From assembly GCF_002847505.1 (NCBI RefSeq), contig NZ_MXAV01000033.1, positions 1 to 64,000 on the forward strand: 64,000 nt of DNA, read 5' to 3'. The stretch comes from Acidithiobacillus marinus (GTDB taxonomy: Bacteria > Pseudomonadota > Gammaproteobacteria > Acidithiobacillales > Acidithiobacillaceae). The position numbers were made by a program, and so were the translations under genes. Under the pieces are notes generated by a model. It searched no databases. It had not been told where the DNA came from and worked only from the letters and a program-made list of their open reading frames with translations. Each line of letters starts with the position of its first letter. Within the stretch, counting starts at the first letter, position 1. Shown piece after piece: positions 17,314 to 25,583 of the stretch.

Positions 17314-20300
17314 GGTGTGGGTTTTAGGGGCCGCGCCATGCGCAGATCCAGGGTATGGGGATAGTCGGGCTGCTCCTCATCATAAGGGGACTGCCAGGGA
17401 TATTCGCCACTGCCTCTGGCCACAAAGCGGCCCTCGCTGGGTGAAGTCATGCTGCCCATGATATTGCGGACAACGGGTTCAGGCTCTGGCTGACTATGTC
17501 CCGTAATTGTAAAGCGGGACTGACGGCGGGCTTCGGCTTCCCAGGCATTGACCGGAAAAATCTCGGAATTGCGGCCACCCGGGTGCATGACATGGTAAGT
17601 ACAGCCGCCAATACTACGATTGTTCCAGGTGTCGATCAGATCAAAAGTCAAAGGGGTATGTACCGGAATGGTCGGATGCAGGGCGGAAGGCGGTTGCCAG
17701 GCCCGGTAGCGCACGCCGGCCACCTGGGTATCCGCAGCGCGGGTGCCCTGCAGAGGGACGCGCCGCCCATTACAGGCAAGTACATGGCGTCCCGGAGTCA
17801 TCCCGGTCACTTTGACCTGCAGACGTTCGATGGAAGAATCCACATAGCGGGCAGTGCCGCTGCCGGTGACCTCTTCGCCCAGCACATGCCAGGGTTCGAT
17901 GGCGGCGCGCAATTCTATCTGAACATCGCCAATGCGCACATGACCATGTTCCGGAAAGCGAAATTCCGCAAAGGGAGCGAGCCATTCCAGTTGAAAAAGA
18001 ATGCCATGGTTCTGCAGATCCGCACAGACTTCGCGGAGGTCTTCCCAGACATAATGGGGCAGCATGAAGCGATCATGCAGGTTGGTTCCCCAGCGAATCA
18101 GGGCATGGCGGTAGGGGTCTTCCCAGAAGCGTAAAATCAGACTGCGGACGAGCAATTGTTGGACCAGACTCATGCGGGCGTGGGGCGGCATTTCAAAGGC
18201 GCGCAGTTCTACCAGGCCCTGCCGTCCAGCGGATCCCGTCGGGGAGTAGAGCTTGTCGATGCAGATCTCGGCGCGATGGGTGTTGCCGGTGATGTCCACC
18301 AGCAGGTTGCGAAACAGACGATCCACCAGCCAGGGTTGGACGACCGCGCCCGGCGGCACCTGACTGAAGGCAATTTCCAGCTCATACAGGGATTCGTGAC
18401 GGGCCTCATCCACGCGCGGTGACTGGCTGGTGGGGCCGATAAACATGCCGCTGAAAAAATAGGACAGCGCCGGGTGATGCTGCCAGTAAGTAATCAGACT
18501 TTGCAGTAGATCGGGGCGCCGCAGAAAAGGGCTGTCAGCGGGAGTGGCGCCACCCAGGGTCATGTGATTGCCACCACCGGTACCGGTATGGCGACCATCG
18601 AGCATGAATTTTTCGGCGGTCAGGCGGCAGGCGTGGGCCTCCTCGTAGAGGAGGGTGGTTTTCTCCACCATTTCGGACCAAGCAGACGAGGGGTGGATAT
18701 TTACCTCGATCACCCCGGGGTCGGGAGTGACCAGGAGTTTTTCCAGGCGGGGATCGCTGGGCGGCGCATAACCTTCAATGACCACCGGCATGTTCAGGAT
18801 ACGGGCCGTGCTTTCGACAGCGTTGAGTAGGTCCAGATAGTTTTCGGTGACCTGGAGGGGCGGAAAAAAACAGTACAGGCAACCCTTGCGGACTTCCATG
18901 GTCAGCGCTGTGTGGGGGATTTCCTCCCAACTGGGGGTTTTGGGGGGCGTGCTGGTGGCGGTCTGGCTGTCAGTGCGGCGCTCGACCGGAAAATCGGGTA
19001 AGGGCGGCAAGGGGGCAAAGGGATCGGTTTCCGGCTGCCATTTTTTGTGGGGGTCCACCATCCACGGCAGGCTATCCAGAGGCAGCCGCATACCCAAAGC
19101 CGAGTCACCGGGAATCAGTACCAGGCGGCCGCTACGAAACACCCAGGTCGCCGAATACCAGCACCGGGCATTCCACTCCCAGGCCAGGGGCAGCACCCAG
19201 CCTACCGGGTGCTCAAGGCCCGCCTGGAGTTTTTCGATCAGTGCTTGCCGCTCCAGGGGGTCGTCGAGGCGATGGGTACTGAGATCAATATTGACCGGCA
19301 CCCGTCCCTCCTGATGCAATACATGCCAGGCATCTTCGTAAGCCGGAATGAGCCGGGCGCTGTCCACCTGCAACTGCCGGATCAACTCGCAGGCAAACTG
19401 GTGCAGGTCTTCGTCCGTCCAGCCATAATCCTGGAGGGGGTCTGCCAGTAAATCGGGCTGATGCCAGATCGGCAATCCGTCCTTGCGCCAGTACACACCC
19501 AGCGCCCACCTCGGCAGAGGCTCACCCGGATACCATTTTCCCTCGCCGGTATGGCGCAGTGCGCCCCGGGCGAAATGCTGGCTGAGCTTTTCGGTAAGGA
19601 TTTCAGCGCGTTCTCTTTTGTGGCGGCCCAGGGCCTCCAGATTCCACTGTGGGTCGTCCACGGCTTCGGTGGCGACAAAAGTAGGTTCTCCGCCCATGGT
19701 CAGGCGCACATCGGCGGCGTTGAGGCGGTCATCGACAATCCGCCCGAGGACCATGACTTCTTCCCACTGGCTTTCAGTATAGGGTTTGGTGACCCGGGGT
19801 ATTTCCGGCAGGCGGGTGACCTGATTGGAAAAATGAAATTCCACTTCGCATTTTCCGGTGGCACCGCTGATGGGGGCGGCACTCTGATAATGGGGGGTGC
19901 AGGCCAGGGGAATATGTCCTTCACTGGCAAAAAGGCCGGAGGTTGGATCCATGCCAATCCAACCGGCACCCGGAATATACACTTCCACCCAGGCATGGAG
20001 ATCAGTGAAATCCTGGACGGGACCGGAAGGCCCTTCCAGAGGCGTCTGATCGGCTACCAACTGAACCAGATAGCCGGAAACAAAGCGGGCCGCCAGACCC
20101 AGATGGCGTAATAACTGTACCAGCAGCCAAGCACTGTCCCGACAGGAACCGCTGGCTTTTTTCAGGGTTTCTTCCGGGGTCTGGACGCCGACTTCCATGC
20201 GCAGTGTGTATTGAATGGCCCGCTGCAACTGCTGGTTGATGCTGACCAGAAAATCGATGGTACGTGCCTTGCGCTTCATGATGTCCAGCAACAGCTTTTG

Positions 20301-20681
20301 CAGTAAACGCCCGGCGCGTTCTTTTTCCAGATAGGGCGTCAATTCTTTATACAGTGCGGCGTCGTAGCGGAAGGGCCAGCGCTCGGCCTGAGGTTCAATA
20401 AAAAAGTCGAAAGGATCAATCACGCTGAGATCGGCGATGACTTCGACATTGAAGTGCAAGGACCGGGCGCGTTCCGGAAATACCAGACGGGCCTGATAAT
20501 TGCCGAAGGGATCCTGTTGCCAGTTGAGAAAATGCTTTTCGGGGCTGACTTCCAGGGAATAAGCGAGAATCGGGGTACGGCAATGGGGTGCCGGGCGCAG
20601 GCGCAGCACGTGAGGATGAATTTCTACTAGCTGATCGAAGTCGTACTCGGTCTGATGACGCAGAACGACATGAATGCCCAT
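17310..20681 (-). CDS. Transglutaminase-like / DUF2126 protein (Anbu-cluster)
   Basis: 1123 residues. ATG 20681 is preferred (GAGG 9 nt upstream); a TTG two codons earlier is possible. The N-terminal part has a bacterial transglutaminase N-domain (about 1-110), then a transglutaminase-like cysteine-protease core with Cys in GSCRDSAWLL (about 180), His in DLHAWVEVYIPG (about 228) and Asp in GMDPTSGL (about 245). The remaining 700 residues are the DUF2126 domain. Proteins of this family are encoded with alpha-E, circularly permuted ATP-grasp and Anbu genes and are predicted to hydrolyse or transfer amide bonds in small peptides. It ends a three-gene operon driven by the sigma-54 promoter at 23264-23279. 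Confidence 0.93.
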   Translation of the reverse strand: MGIHVVLRHQTEYDFDQLVEIHPHVLRLRPAPHCRTPILAYSLEVSPEKHFLNWQQDPFGNYQARLVFPERARSLHFNVEVIADLSVIDPFDFFIEPQAERWPFRYDAALYKELTPYLEKERAGRLLQKLLLDIMKRKARTIDFLVSINQQLQRAIQYTLRMEVGVQTPEETLKKASGSCRDSAWLLVQLLRHLGLAARFVSGYLVQLVADQTPLEGPSGPVQDFTDLHAWVEVYIPGAGWIGMDPTSGLFASEGHIPLACTPHYQSAAPISGATGKCEVEFHFSNQVTRLPEIPRVTKPYTESQWEEVMVLGRIVDDRLNAADVRLTMGGEPTFVATEAVDDPQWNLEALGRHKRERAEILTEKLSQHFARGALRHTGEGKWYPGEPLPRWALGVYWRKDGLPIWHQPDLLADPLQDYGWTDEDLHQFACELIRQLQVDSARLIPAYEDAWHVLHQEGRVPVNIDLSTHRLDDPLERQALIEKLQAGLEHPVGWVLPLAWEWNARCWYSATWVFRSGRLVLIPGDSALGMRLPLDSLPWMVDPHKKWQPETDPFAPLPPLPDFPVERRTDSQTATSTPPKTPSWEEIPHTALTMEVRKGCLYCFFPPLQVTENYLDLLNAVESTARILNMPVVIEGYAPPSDPRLEKLLVTPDPGVIEVNIHPSSAWSEMVEKTTLLYEEAHACRLTAEKFMLDGRHTGTGGGNHMTLGGATPADSPFLRRPDLLQSLITYWQHHPALSYFFSGMFIGPTSQSPRVDEARHESLYELEIAFSQVPPGAVVQPWLVDRLFRNLLVDITGNTHRAEICIDKLYSPTGSAGRQGLVELRAFEMPPHARMSLVQQLLVRSLILRFWEDPYRHALIRWGTNLHDRFMLPHYVWEDLREVCADLQNHGILFQLEWLAPFAEFRFPEHGHVRIGDVQIELRAAIEPWHVLGEEVTGSGTARYVDSSIERLQVKVTGMTPGRHVLACNGRRVPLQGTRAADTQVAGVRYRAWQPPSALHPTIPVHTPLTFDLIDTWNNRSIGGCTYHVMHPGGRNSEIFPVNAWEAEARRQSRFTITGHSQPEPEPVVRNIMGSMTSPSEGRFVARGSGEYPWQSPYDEEQPDYPHTLDLRMARPLKPTP

Positions 20682-20716
20682 ATGCAATTTCCTCGGCAGT
20701 GAAAAGGGTGTGGCGT

Positions 20717-21703
20717 TTAGGCCTCAGCTATCTGCAACTGAATACCATTGAGCAGACTTTCCGAAGCGCTGTCTCCTCTGGCGAAATAAATACCCTGGAT
20801 GGTCCGGTGCACGACGGCCAGATCGCGCTGGGCCTGATCCAGATATTCGTGCAGGAGATCTGGACGCAGATCAGTCAATTTGAGGTTATCCAGACGCCGC
20901 CGTGCCCGGCGCACCGCCTCGGCGGGCGTGCCAGCATTGGGCAGATAGGCCAGGGCCACTTCCATCTCGCCCAGGCAATACTTCATGCTGCGCGGAAATT
21001 TGCTGTCCTTGAGCAGGTAATCTACCACCTGATTACTGCGCACCTGGACGGATATGTGGCGGCGATACATTTCAAAAGCACTCAAGGATTTGAGCACCCC
21101 GATCCACAGGCTGCTCCCGGCAGTTTTTTGCAAACCCTGATCCTGGGGTAAAATCACCGCGCTGGTGACATCGACAATGCGCGTGGTCATGTCGGCTCTT
21201 TCCATGTTGCGGCCCAGTTTGATCAACTGGTAAACATTATCCTGACTCATGCTGCTGATCAGTAATCCGACCAGCGCATGGCGGCGGGCAATCACCTCGT
21301 TGAGGAAGGCATAGCGGGCATGGCGGCTGTCGGCGCCGGAAACGGCTTGATCCCGGACATACAGAAAGAGGGTATTGAGGCGCTCCCAGAATTCTCCGGG
21401 AAGGAGGTCACGAAAAGTGCGACAGTTTTCCCGGGCCTGGTGGATGGCCGCCATGACCGAGTTCGGATTGCGCTCATCAGCAATCAGAAAGCGCATGATG
21501 CGGTTTTCTTCCGGGGTGCCATAAAGCTCGGCATAGAGTTGCGCGTCGCCGGTGACCTGCAAGAGGATATCCCAACCAAAATAAGCGCCTGGCGGCAGAT
21601 CCAGCAACATCAGGGTGGTGGCATTGATCAGGCGGGCCATATCTTCGGTGCGCTCCAGATAGCGCGCCATCCAGTACAGATTTTCGGCTACTCGGGAAAG
21701 CAT
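20717..21703 (-). CDS. Alpha-E domain protein
   Basis: 328 residues starting MLSRVAENLYWMARYLERTEDMARL, the signature opening of the alpha-E family (DUF403), entirely alpha-helical. The biochemical role is not established. In comparative genomics it travels with the circularly permuted ATP-grasp enzyme and is thought to act with it in making a peptide-like product. Its start overlaps the ATP-grasp stop by 16 bp and its stop is 35 bp before the transglutaminase gene, so all three are surely co-transcribed. Length is normal for the family. Confidence 0.94.
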   Translation of the reverse strand: MLSRVAENLYWMARYLERTEDMARLINATTLMLLDLPPGAYFGWDILLQVTGDAQLYAELYGTPEENRIMRFLIADERNPNSVMAAIHQARENCRTFRDLLPGEFWERLNTLFLYVRDQAVSGADSRHARYAFLNEVIARRHALVGLLISSMSQDNVYQLIKLGRNMERADMTTRIVDVTSAVILPQDQGLQKTAGSSLWIGVLKSLSAFEMYRRHISVQVRSNQVVDYLLKDSKFPRSMKYCLGEMEVALAYLPNAGTPAEAVRRARRRLDNLKLTDLRPDLLHEYLDQAQRDLAVVHRTIQGIYFARGDSASESLLNGIQLQIAEA

Positions 21704-23151
21704 GGGGCCTCCTCATCGACAATCCAGGTGTCCTTGCTGCCCCCTCCCTGGGAGCTGTTGACCACCAGTGACCCCGGCTGCATCGCCACCCGGGTCAGTC
21801 CACCCGTGGTCACGTACATTTTGTCCGCTTGCAGAATAAAAGGACGCAGGTCCAGATGGCGGGCCTCCAGATGATCGTCCACCAGCGTCGGTGCGGTGGA
21901 AATATTCAGAGTGGGCTGGGCAATATAGTTGCGCGGATTGGCCCGGATCAGTTCGGCAAAACGATCGCGCTCGGCCTGACTGGCCCGGGGGCCGATCAAC
22001 ATGCCATAGCCCCCGGATTCATTGGCGGGTTTGACCACCAGTTCGGCCAGATGATTGAGCACATAATCCCGATCCGCATCACGCATGCACAGGTAGGTCG
22101 GCACATTGGGGATGATGGGTTCAGCGTCCAGATAATAACGGATAATTTCCGGAACAAAAGCATAAACCACCTTGTCGTCCGCGACCCCGGCACCGGGGGC
22201 GTTGGCAATAGCCACATTGCCCCGCCGCCAGGCTCGCAACAGACCGGGAATCCCCAGCGCTGAATCGGGGAAAAACACTTCCGGGTCCAGATAATCATCA
22301 TCAATCCGGCGGTAAATGACGTCTACCCGTTGCAAACCGGAAATGGTGCGCAGGTACACAATATCTTCCTTGCTGACATAAAAATCAGCGCCTTCGGCCA
22401 GATAGGCCCCCATCTGCTGCGCCAGATAACTATGTTCGAAATAGGCAGAATTATAGATGCCGGGGGTCAGTACGGCGATTACCGGTTTTTCGTCCGGTCG
22501 CGGTGAAAGGGCGGCAAGGGTTTCGTAAAGGCGGTTCGGATAGTCATCCACCGGTCGGATGATGGATGACTTGAAAAGCTCCGGAAACAGCCGCTTCATG
22601 ATCTGTCGATTTTCGAGCATGTAGGATACGCCTGAAGGAACGCGCAGATTATCTTCCAGGACATAAACCGTACCGTCGGCATCGCGCACCAGGTCACTCC
22701 CGCAAATGTGTGCCCATACGCCGAAGGGGGGATGCACGCCCCGGCAGGCCTCGCGGAAATTGCGTGAGCCTGTCAGTACTTCCGCCGGAAAAACACCATC
22801 AGCGACAATGCGTTGTTCATTGTAAAGATCGTCAATGAAAAGATTGAGCGCCTGCAGTCGCTGTTTGAGACCCTCTTCGATTTTGGACCATTCGGTGCTG
22901 GATAGAATTCTGGGAATGATGTCAAAAGGCCAGGCGCGATCAATGTTGCCCGCCTCGCTATATACCGTAAACGTGATGCCCATGGCGAGAATAGAGGCAT
23001 CGGCGGCCTGGCGACGCGCCTGTAATTCGCTGCTGTCGAGAGTGTTCAGGTAATCAAATAATGGAGCCGCCGCCCGCCGTGGTCCAGCGTTGGCATCTAC
23101 TAGTTCGTCATAAGTGATCTGCTGCTGATAATGGGTTTTAAGCCAGTCCAT
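21688..23151 (-). CDS. Circularly permuted ATP-grasp protein (predicted amidoligase)
   Basis: 487 residues from ATG 23151 (MDWLKTHYQQQITYDELVDA), supported by CGAGGAG 8 nt upstream. The frame extends to 23400 but would start before or at the predicted sigma-54 transcript start (about 23253), so those upstream starts are rejected. Typical family motifs include GVHPPFGVWAHICGSDLVRD, YVLEDNLRVPSGVSYMLENR, APGAGVADDK and VVKPANESGGYGMLIG (nucleotide-binding loop). Family members are predicted to ligate amino acids into peptides or tags. First gene of the ATP-grasp/alpha-E/transglutaminase operon, under apparent NtrC/sigma-54 control. Confidence 0.94.
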   Translation of the reverse strand: MDWLKTHYQQQITYDELVDANAGPRRAAAPLFDYLNTLDSSELQARRQAADASILAMGITFTVYSEAGNIDRAWPFDIIPRILSSTEWSKIEEGLKQRLQALNLFIDDLYNEQRIVADGVFPAEVLTGSRNFREACRGVHPPFGVWAHICGSDLVRDADGTVYVLEDNLRVPSGVSYMLENRQIMKRLFPELFKSSIIRPVDDYPNRLYETLAALSPRPDEKPVIAVLTPGIYNSAYFEHSYLAQQMGAYLAEGADFYVSKEDIVYLRTISGLQRVDVIYRRIDDDYLDPEVFFPDSALGIPGLLRAWRRGNVAIANAPGAGVADDKVVYAFVPEIIRYYLDAEPIIPNVPTYLCMRDADRDYVLNHLAELVVKPANESGGYGMLIGPRASQAERDRFAELIRANPRNYIAQPTLNISTAPTLVDDHLEARHLDLRPFILQADKMYVTTGGLTRVAMQPGSLVVNSSQGGGSKDTWIVDEEAPCFPE

Positions 23152-23263
23152 CTGCTTTTCTCCTCGTCGCAAGATTCTCGCCCGGAACTCTGAAGCCTGG
23201 GTGGGCAGTGGCGTATCCCGTAAGAGAGATACTTGGTCTGCCATGATCTTCGCTCGTAATGAA

Positions 23264-23279
23264 AGCAAAGCCTGTGCCA
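23264..23279 (-). promoter_or_regulatory. Sigma-54 promoter of the ATP-grasp/alpha-E/transglutaminase operon
   Basis: The minus strand reads TGGCACAGGCTTTGCT, a near-perfect -24/-12 sigma-54 promoter. Transcription would start near 23253, about 100 nt before the chosen ATP-grasp start codon. Two NtrC-type dyads lie about 140-160 bp upstream. Confidence 0.85.
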
Positions 23280-23382
23280 TGCAGGCGGATAAGTAAAAAT
23301 TCAGGCAGAAGGATATTTTCCAGACCTGGAAGGTGGAAAATATCTGCAAATAATAATCGCGTGATGATAAGGAATAATGAAT

Positions 23383-23420
23383 TGTATCATATTGGTGCAT
23401 GGCGCACCATCATGGTGCGC
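23383..23420. promoter_or_regulatory. Two NtrC-type enhancer sites between anbu and the ATP-grasp gene
   Basis: GCGCACCATCATGGTGCGC (23402-23420) is a perfect dyad of the NtrC type, and TGTATCATATTGGTGCA (23383-23399) is a weaker one. Their centres are 20 bp apart, the same spacing as the pair at 2073-2109. They serve the sigma-54 promoter at 23264-23279. Confidence 0.82.
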
Positions 23421-23434
23421 TTTTCTTGCTGCAC

Positions 23435-24184
23435 TCAAGCTGGTGGCGCCGCTGGCGGGGTTTCCCAAGAAAATGGCGGAAGATCATCCAGAGCCCGCAA
23501 TAATCCCTGGCTCCAGCGATCACCCAGAGTGCGATAAAACCGGTCTTCCTCGGTCAGGGAAAGATAGCGTCCCAACTGCAGGCTATTGGTATCATAAATC
23601 CTTAGTTCAACCGGCGGCCCAACGGTGACGTTGCTGCGCATGGTGGAATTCATGGAAACCAGCGCACAGCGCGCCGCCGCTTCCAGAGAAAGCTCCGGAC
23701 TGATGACGCGATCCAGAATGGGTTTGCCGTATTTGATCTCGCCAATCTGCAAGAAAGGATGATCTGCCGATTCGTGAATGTAATTACCCTGGGGATAAAT
23801 CATGTAGGTCGCCGGGATTTCCGTACCGATCTGGCCGCCGAGAATGAATGTCGCCTCGAAGTTGGTGTTGGCGGTATCGCGGCTGACCTGATTGCGCTGG
23901 ATTTCGGCATTGATCAGGCCGACGTAATCAGCAGCTTCTGCCATGCTGGGAAGATTCAGTAAGTGTATGGCGGCATTTTGATCTACATCTTGCTGCAGGC
24001 GCATGACCACCCCCTGGGTAGTCGCAAGATTACCTGCGGAAAGCAGACAGAAAAAGCGGTCTCCAGGCCAGCAAAAAGTATGCATTTTCGAGTAGATGCT
24101 CACATTGTCGGTGCCTGCATTGGTGCGGGAGTCCGAACAGAAAATCAATCCTCCGTTTACATGGGCAGTGAGACAATAGGTCAT
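23435..24184 (-). CDS. Anbu proteasome-like peptidase (ancestral beta subunit)
   Basis: 249 residues starting MTYCLTAHVNGGLIFCSDSRTNAG, the Anbu/BPH hallmark. After Met removal the catalytic Thr1 is exposed, with Asp17 in SDSR and Lys32 in YSKMH completing the proteasome-type Ntn-hydrolase site. Anbu forms HslV-like oligomers, and in many bacteria it is encoded with the alpha-E, ATP-grasp and transglutaminase genes that follow here. Its natural substrate is not known. RBS AGGAAT lies 7 nt from the ATG. I find no correctly spaced sigma-54 promoter directly upstream, but an NtrC dyad (24299-24315) lies in the intergenic region shared with ntrB. Confidence 0.94.
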   Translation of the reverse strand: MTYCLTAHVNGGLIFCSDSRTNAGTDNVSIYSKMHTFCWPGDRFFCLLSAGNLATTQGVVMRLQQDVDQNAAIHLLNLPSMAEAADYVGLINAEIQRNQVSRDTANTNFEATFILGGQIGTEIPATYMIYPQGNYIHESADHPFLQIGEIKYGKPILDRVISPELSLEAAARCALVSMNSTMRSNVTVGPPVELRIYDTNSLQLGRYLSLTEEDRFYRTLGDRWSQGLLRALDDLPPFSWETPPAAPPA

Positions 24185-24298
24185 GGAGTATTCCTGTCAG
24201 CGAGCAGCGTAGCCGCTTTATAGTCGCTGAATTTCCGGAGTTTTGGAAGCCTGTACGGGAAAGTCTTTCCCGACTTACATTGTAGAGCCCAGCCCTTG

Positions 24299-24315
24299 TG
24301 CACTATTATGGTGCG
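24299..24315. promoter_or_regulatory. NtrC-type enhancer site between anbu and ntrB
   Basis: TGCACTATTATGGTGCG matches the 17-bp NtrC dyad closely. It lies about 150 bp upstream of the predicted sigma-54 start of ntrBC and about 115 bp upstream of the anbu start codon, so NtrC may control both (autoregulation on one side). Confidence 0.78.
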
Positions 24316-24429
24316 ATCGATGCATCATTATGTTCCCGTATTCACAGGGGGAGAGTAAGCTCACTCCCCAGTAAAGAGGATAGCGAACAGGCGTGCTCGG
24401 AACAGATCCCATTCTTTGAAGCGTCAGCT

Positions 24430-24445
24430 TGGTGTGCTTTTTGCT
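24430..24445 (+). promoter_or_regulatory. Probable sigma-54 promoter of ntrBC
   Basis: TGGTGTGCTTTTTGCT has the invariant GG and GC at correct spacing and a perfect TTGCT -12 block, with three deviations in the -24 block. The start of transcription would be near 24456, which is why the ntrB start at 24498 is preferred to ATG 24456. Confidence 0.62.
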
Positions 24446-24497
24446 TTGAAAAATTTTGATGAGAGCCCCTAAAGGCGCATACCCACTTGGAGCTTGC

Positions 24498-25583
24498 ATG
24501 GCGCAGCACAAAAACACCAAAACCTCGTTGTCAGAAAATACGGTGCTGGATGCGTTGGAGTCGGCAGTCCTGACTCTGGATGCTCGGCAACAATTGCGTT
24601 TCATGAATCCGGCCGCAGAAAATCTCCTGCGTGTCAGCCAGCATCAGGCGCGCGGACAAAGCGTGCCAGCCCTCTGCAGCATCATCGGCGAGGATCGCTT
24701 TGCGGTACTTTTTGCCGATGCGCTGGAGTTGAATGGCACGATCCTGAGGCGGGCATTGCCCTTGCAATTACATGATGGCGGCCATGCCGTGGTGGACCTG
24801 GTCGTGACTCCTCTGGCGGAAGGACAACTAATTGTAGAAATGCGGCCCATGGAATTACCGGCCCGTCATGCCGAAGAAGAAATGCAGGAACGGATTTATG
24901 CTGCGGCCCAGGAAATGCTGCGGGGGCTCGCTCATGAAATCAAAAATCCGCTGGGCGGTTTGCGAGGTGCCACCCAGCTTCTCGACCGGGAATTGCAGCG
25001 CCCGGAATTGAAGGACTACACGAGAGTAATACTTCATGAGGTGGATCGTCTGCATCATTTGGTGGATCGTCTGCAGGGTCCGCGCACCCGTCCGATTTTT
25101 GCCGAAGTCAACATTCACCAGGTGCTGGAGCATGTCCGCCGCCTTCTCCAGGCCGAATTGCCTACGGGAATCTCGCTGCGTTTTGATTATGACCTTTCTA
25201 TTCCGGAAATTTACGCCGATCAGGAGCAATTAGTGCAGGTTTTCCTCAATTTGATGCGTAACGCCCAGCAAGCCCTGGACCGTCATGGCACGATTCTCAT
25301 CCGTACCCGGGTGGATCGTTACGTCACCTTGCTCCATCAAAAGTTCCGTCTCGCTTTGCGGGTGGACATTATCGATAGTGGCCCAGGTATTCCGGCGGAC
25401 CTGCTGCCCCGCATCTTCCTCCCGCTGGTCACCAGTCGGGCCGAAGGCATGGGCATGGGGCTGGCCATCGCCCAGGGCCTGATACGTGGACATGGAGGGG
25501 TGGTGCACTGTCACTCGCGGCCCGGCGAGACGGTATTCTCGGTGTCCCTGCCCCTCACCCAGCAACGGGAGGCCGCCCAATGA
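24498..25583 (+). CDS. ntrB: Nitrogen sensor histidine kinase NtrB
   Basis: 361 residues from ATG 24498 (MAQHKNTKTSLSENTVLDAL), GGAG 6 nt upstream. A PAS domain (about 15-115, LDALESAVLTLDARQQLRFM) precedes the dimerisation/phosphoacceptor helix with His146 in LAHEIKNPLGGLRG. The ATPase domain follows, with the N-box NLMRNAQQAL and G-boxes DSGPGIP and GMGMGLAIAQG. NtrB phosphorylates NtrC under nitrogen limitation and is held in phosphatase mode by PII. Length and order are standard for NtrB (GlnL). The stop overlaps the ntrC start (ATGA), indicating translational coupling. Confidence 0.96.
   Translation: MAQHKNTKTSLSENTVLDALESAVLTLDARQQLRFMNPAAENLLRVSQHQARGQSVPALCSIIGEDRFAVLFADALELNGTILRRALPLQLHDGGHAVVDLVVTPLAEGQLIVEMRPMELPARHAEEEMQERIYAAAQEMLRGLAHEIKNPLGGLRGATQLLDRELQRPELKDYTRVILHEVDRLHHLVDRLQGPRTRPIFAEVNIHQVLEHVRRLLQAELPTGISLRFDYDLSIPEIYADQEQLVQVFLNLMRNAQQALDRHGTILIRTRVDRYVTLLHQKFRLALRVDIIDSGPGIPADLLPRIFLPLVTSRAEGMGMGLAIAQGLIRGHGGVVHCHSRPGETVFSVSLPLTQQREAAQ

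Noticed and set aside
23152-23400. N-terminal extension of the ATP-grasp protein to 23400 or 23244
   Set aside because: The predicted sigma-54 start is near 23253 and ATG 23151 has CGAGGAG at proper distance; the extension is not family-like.
24185-24260. Possible sigma-54 promoter for anbu (GCGGCTACGCTGCTCGCT)
   Set aside because: GG and GC are 13 bases apart rather than 12, which is generally non-functional.
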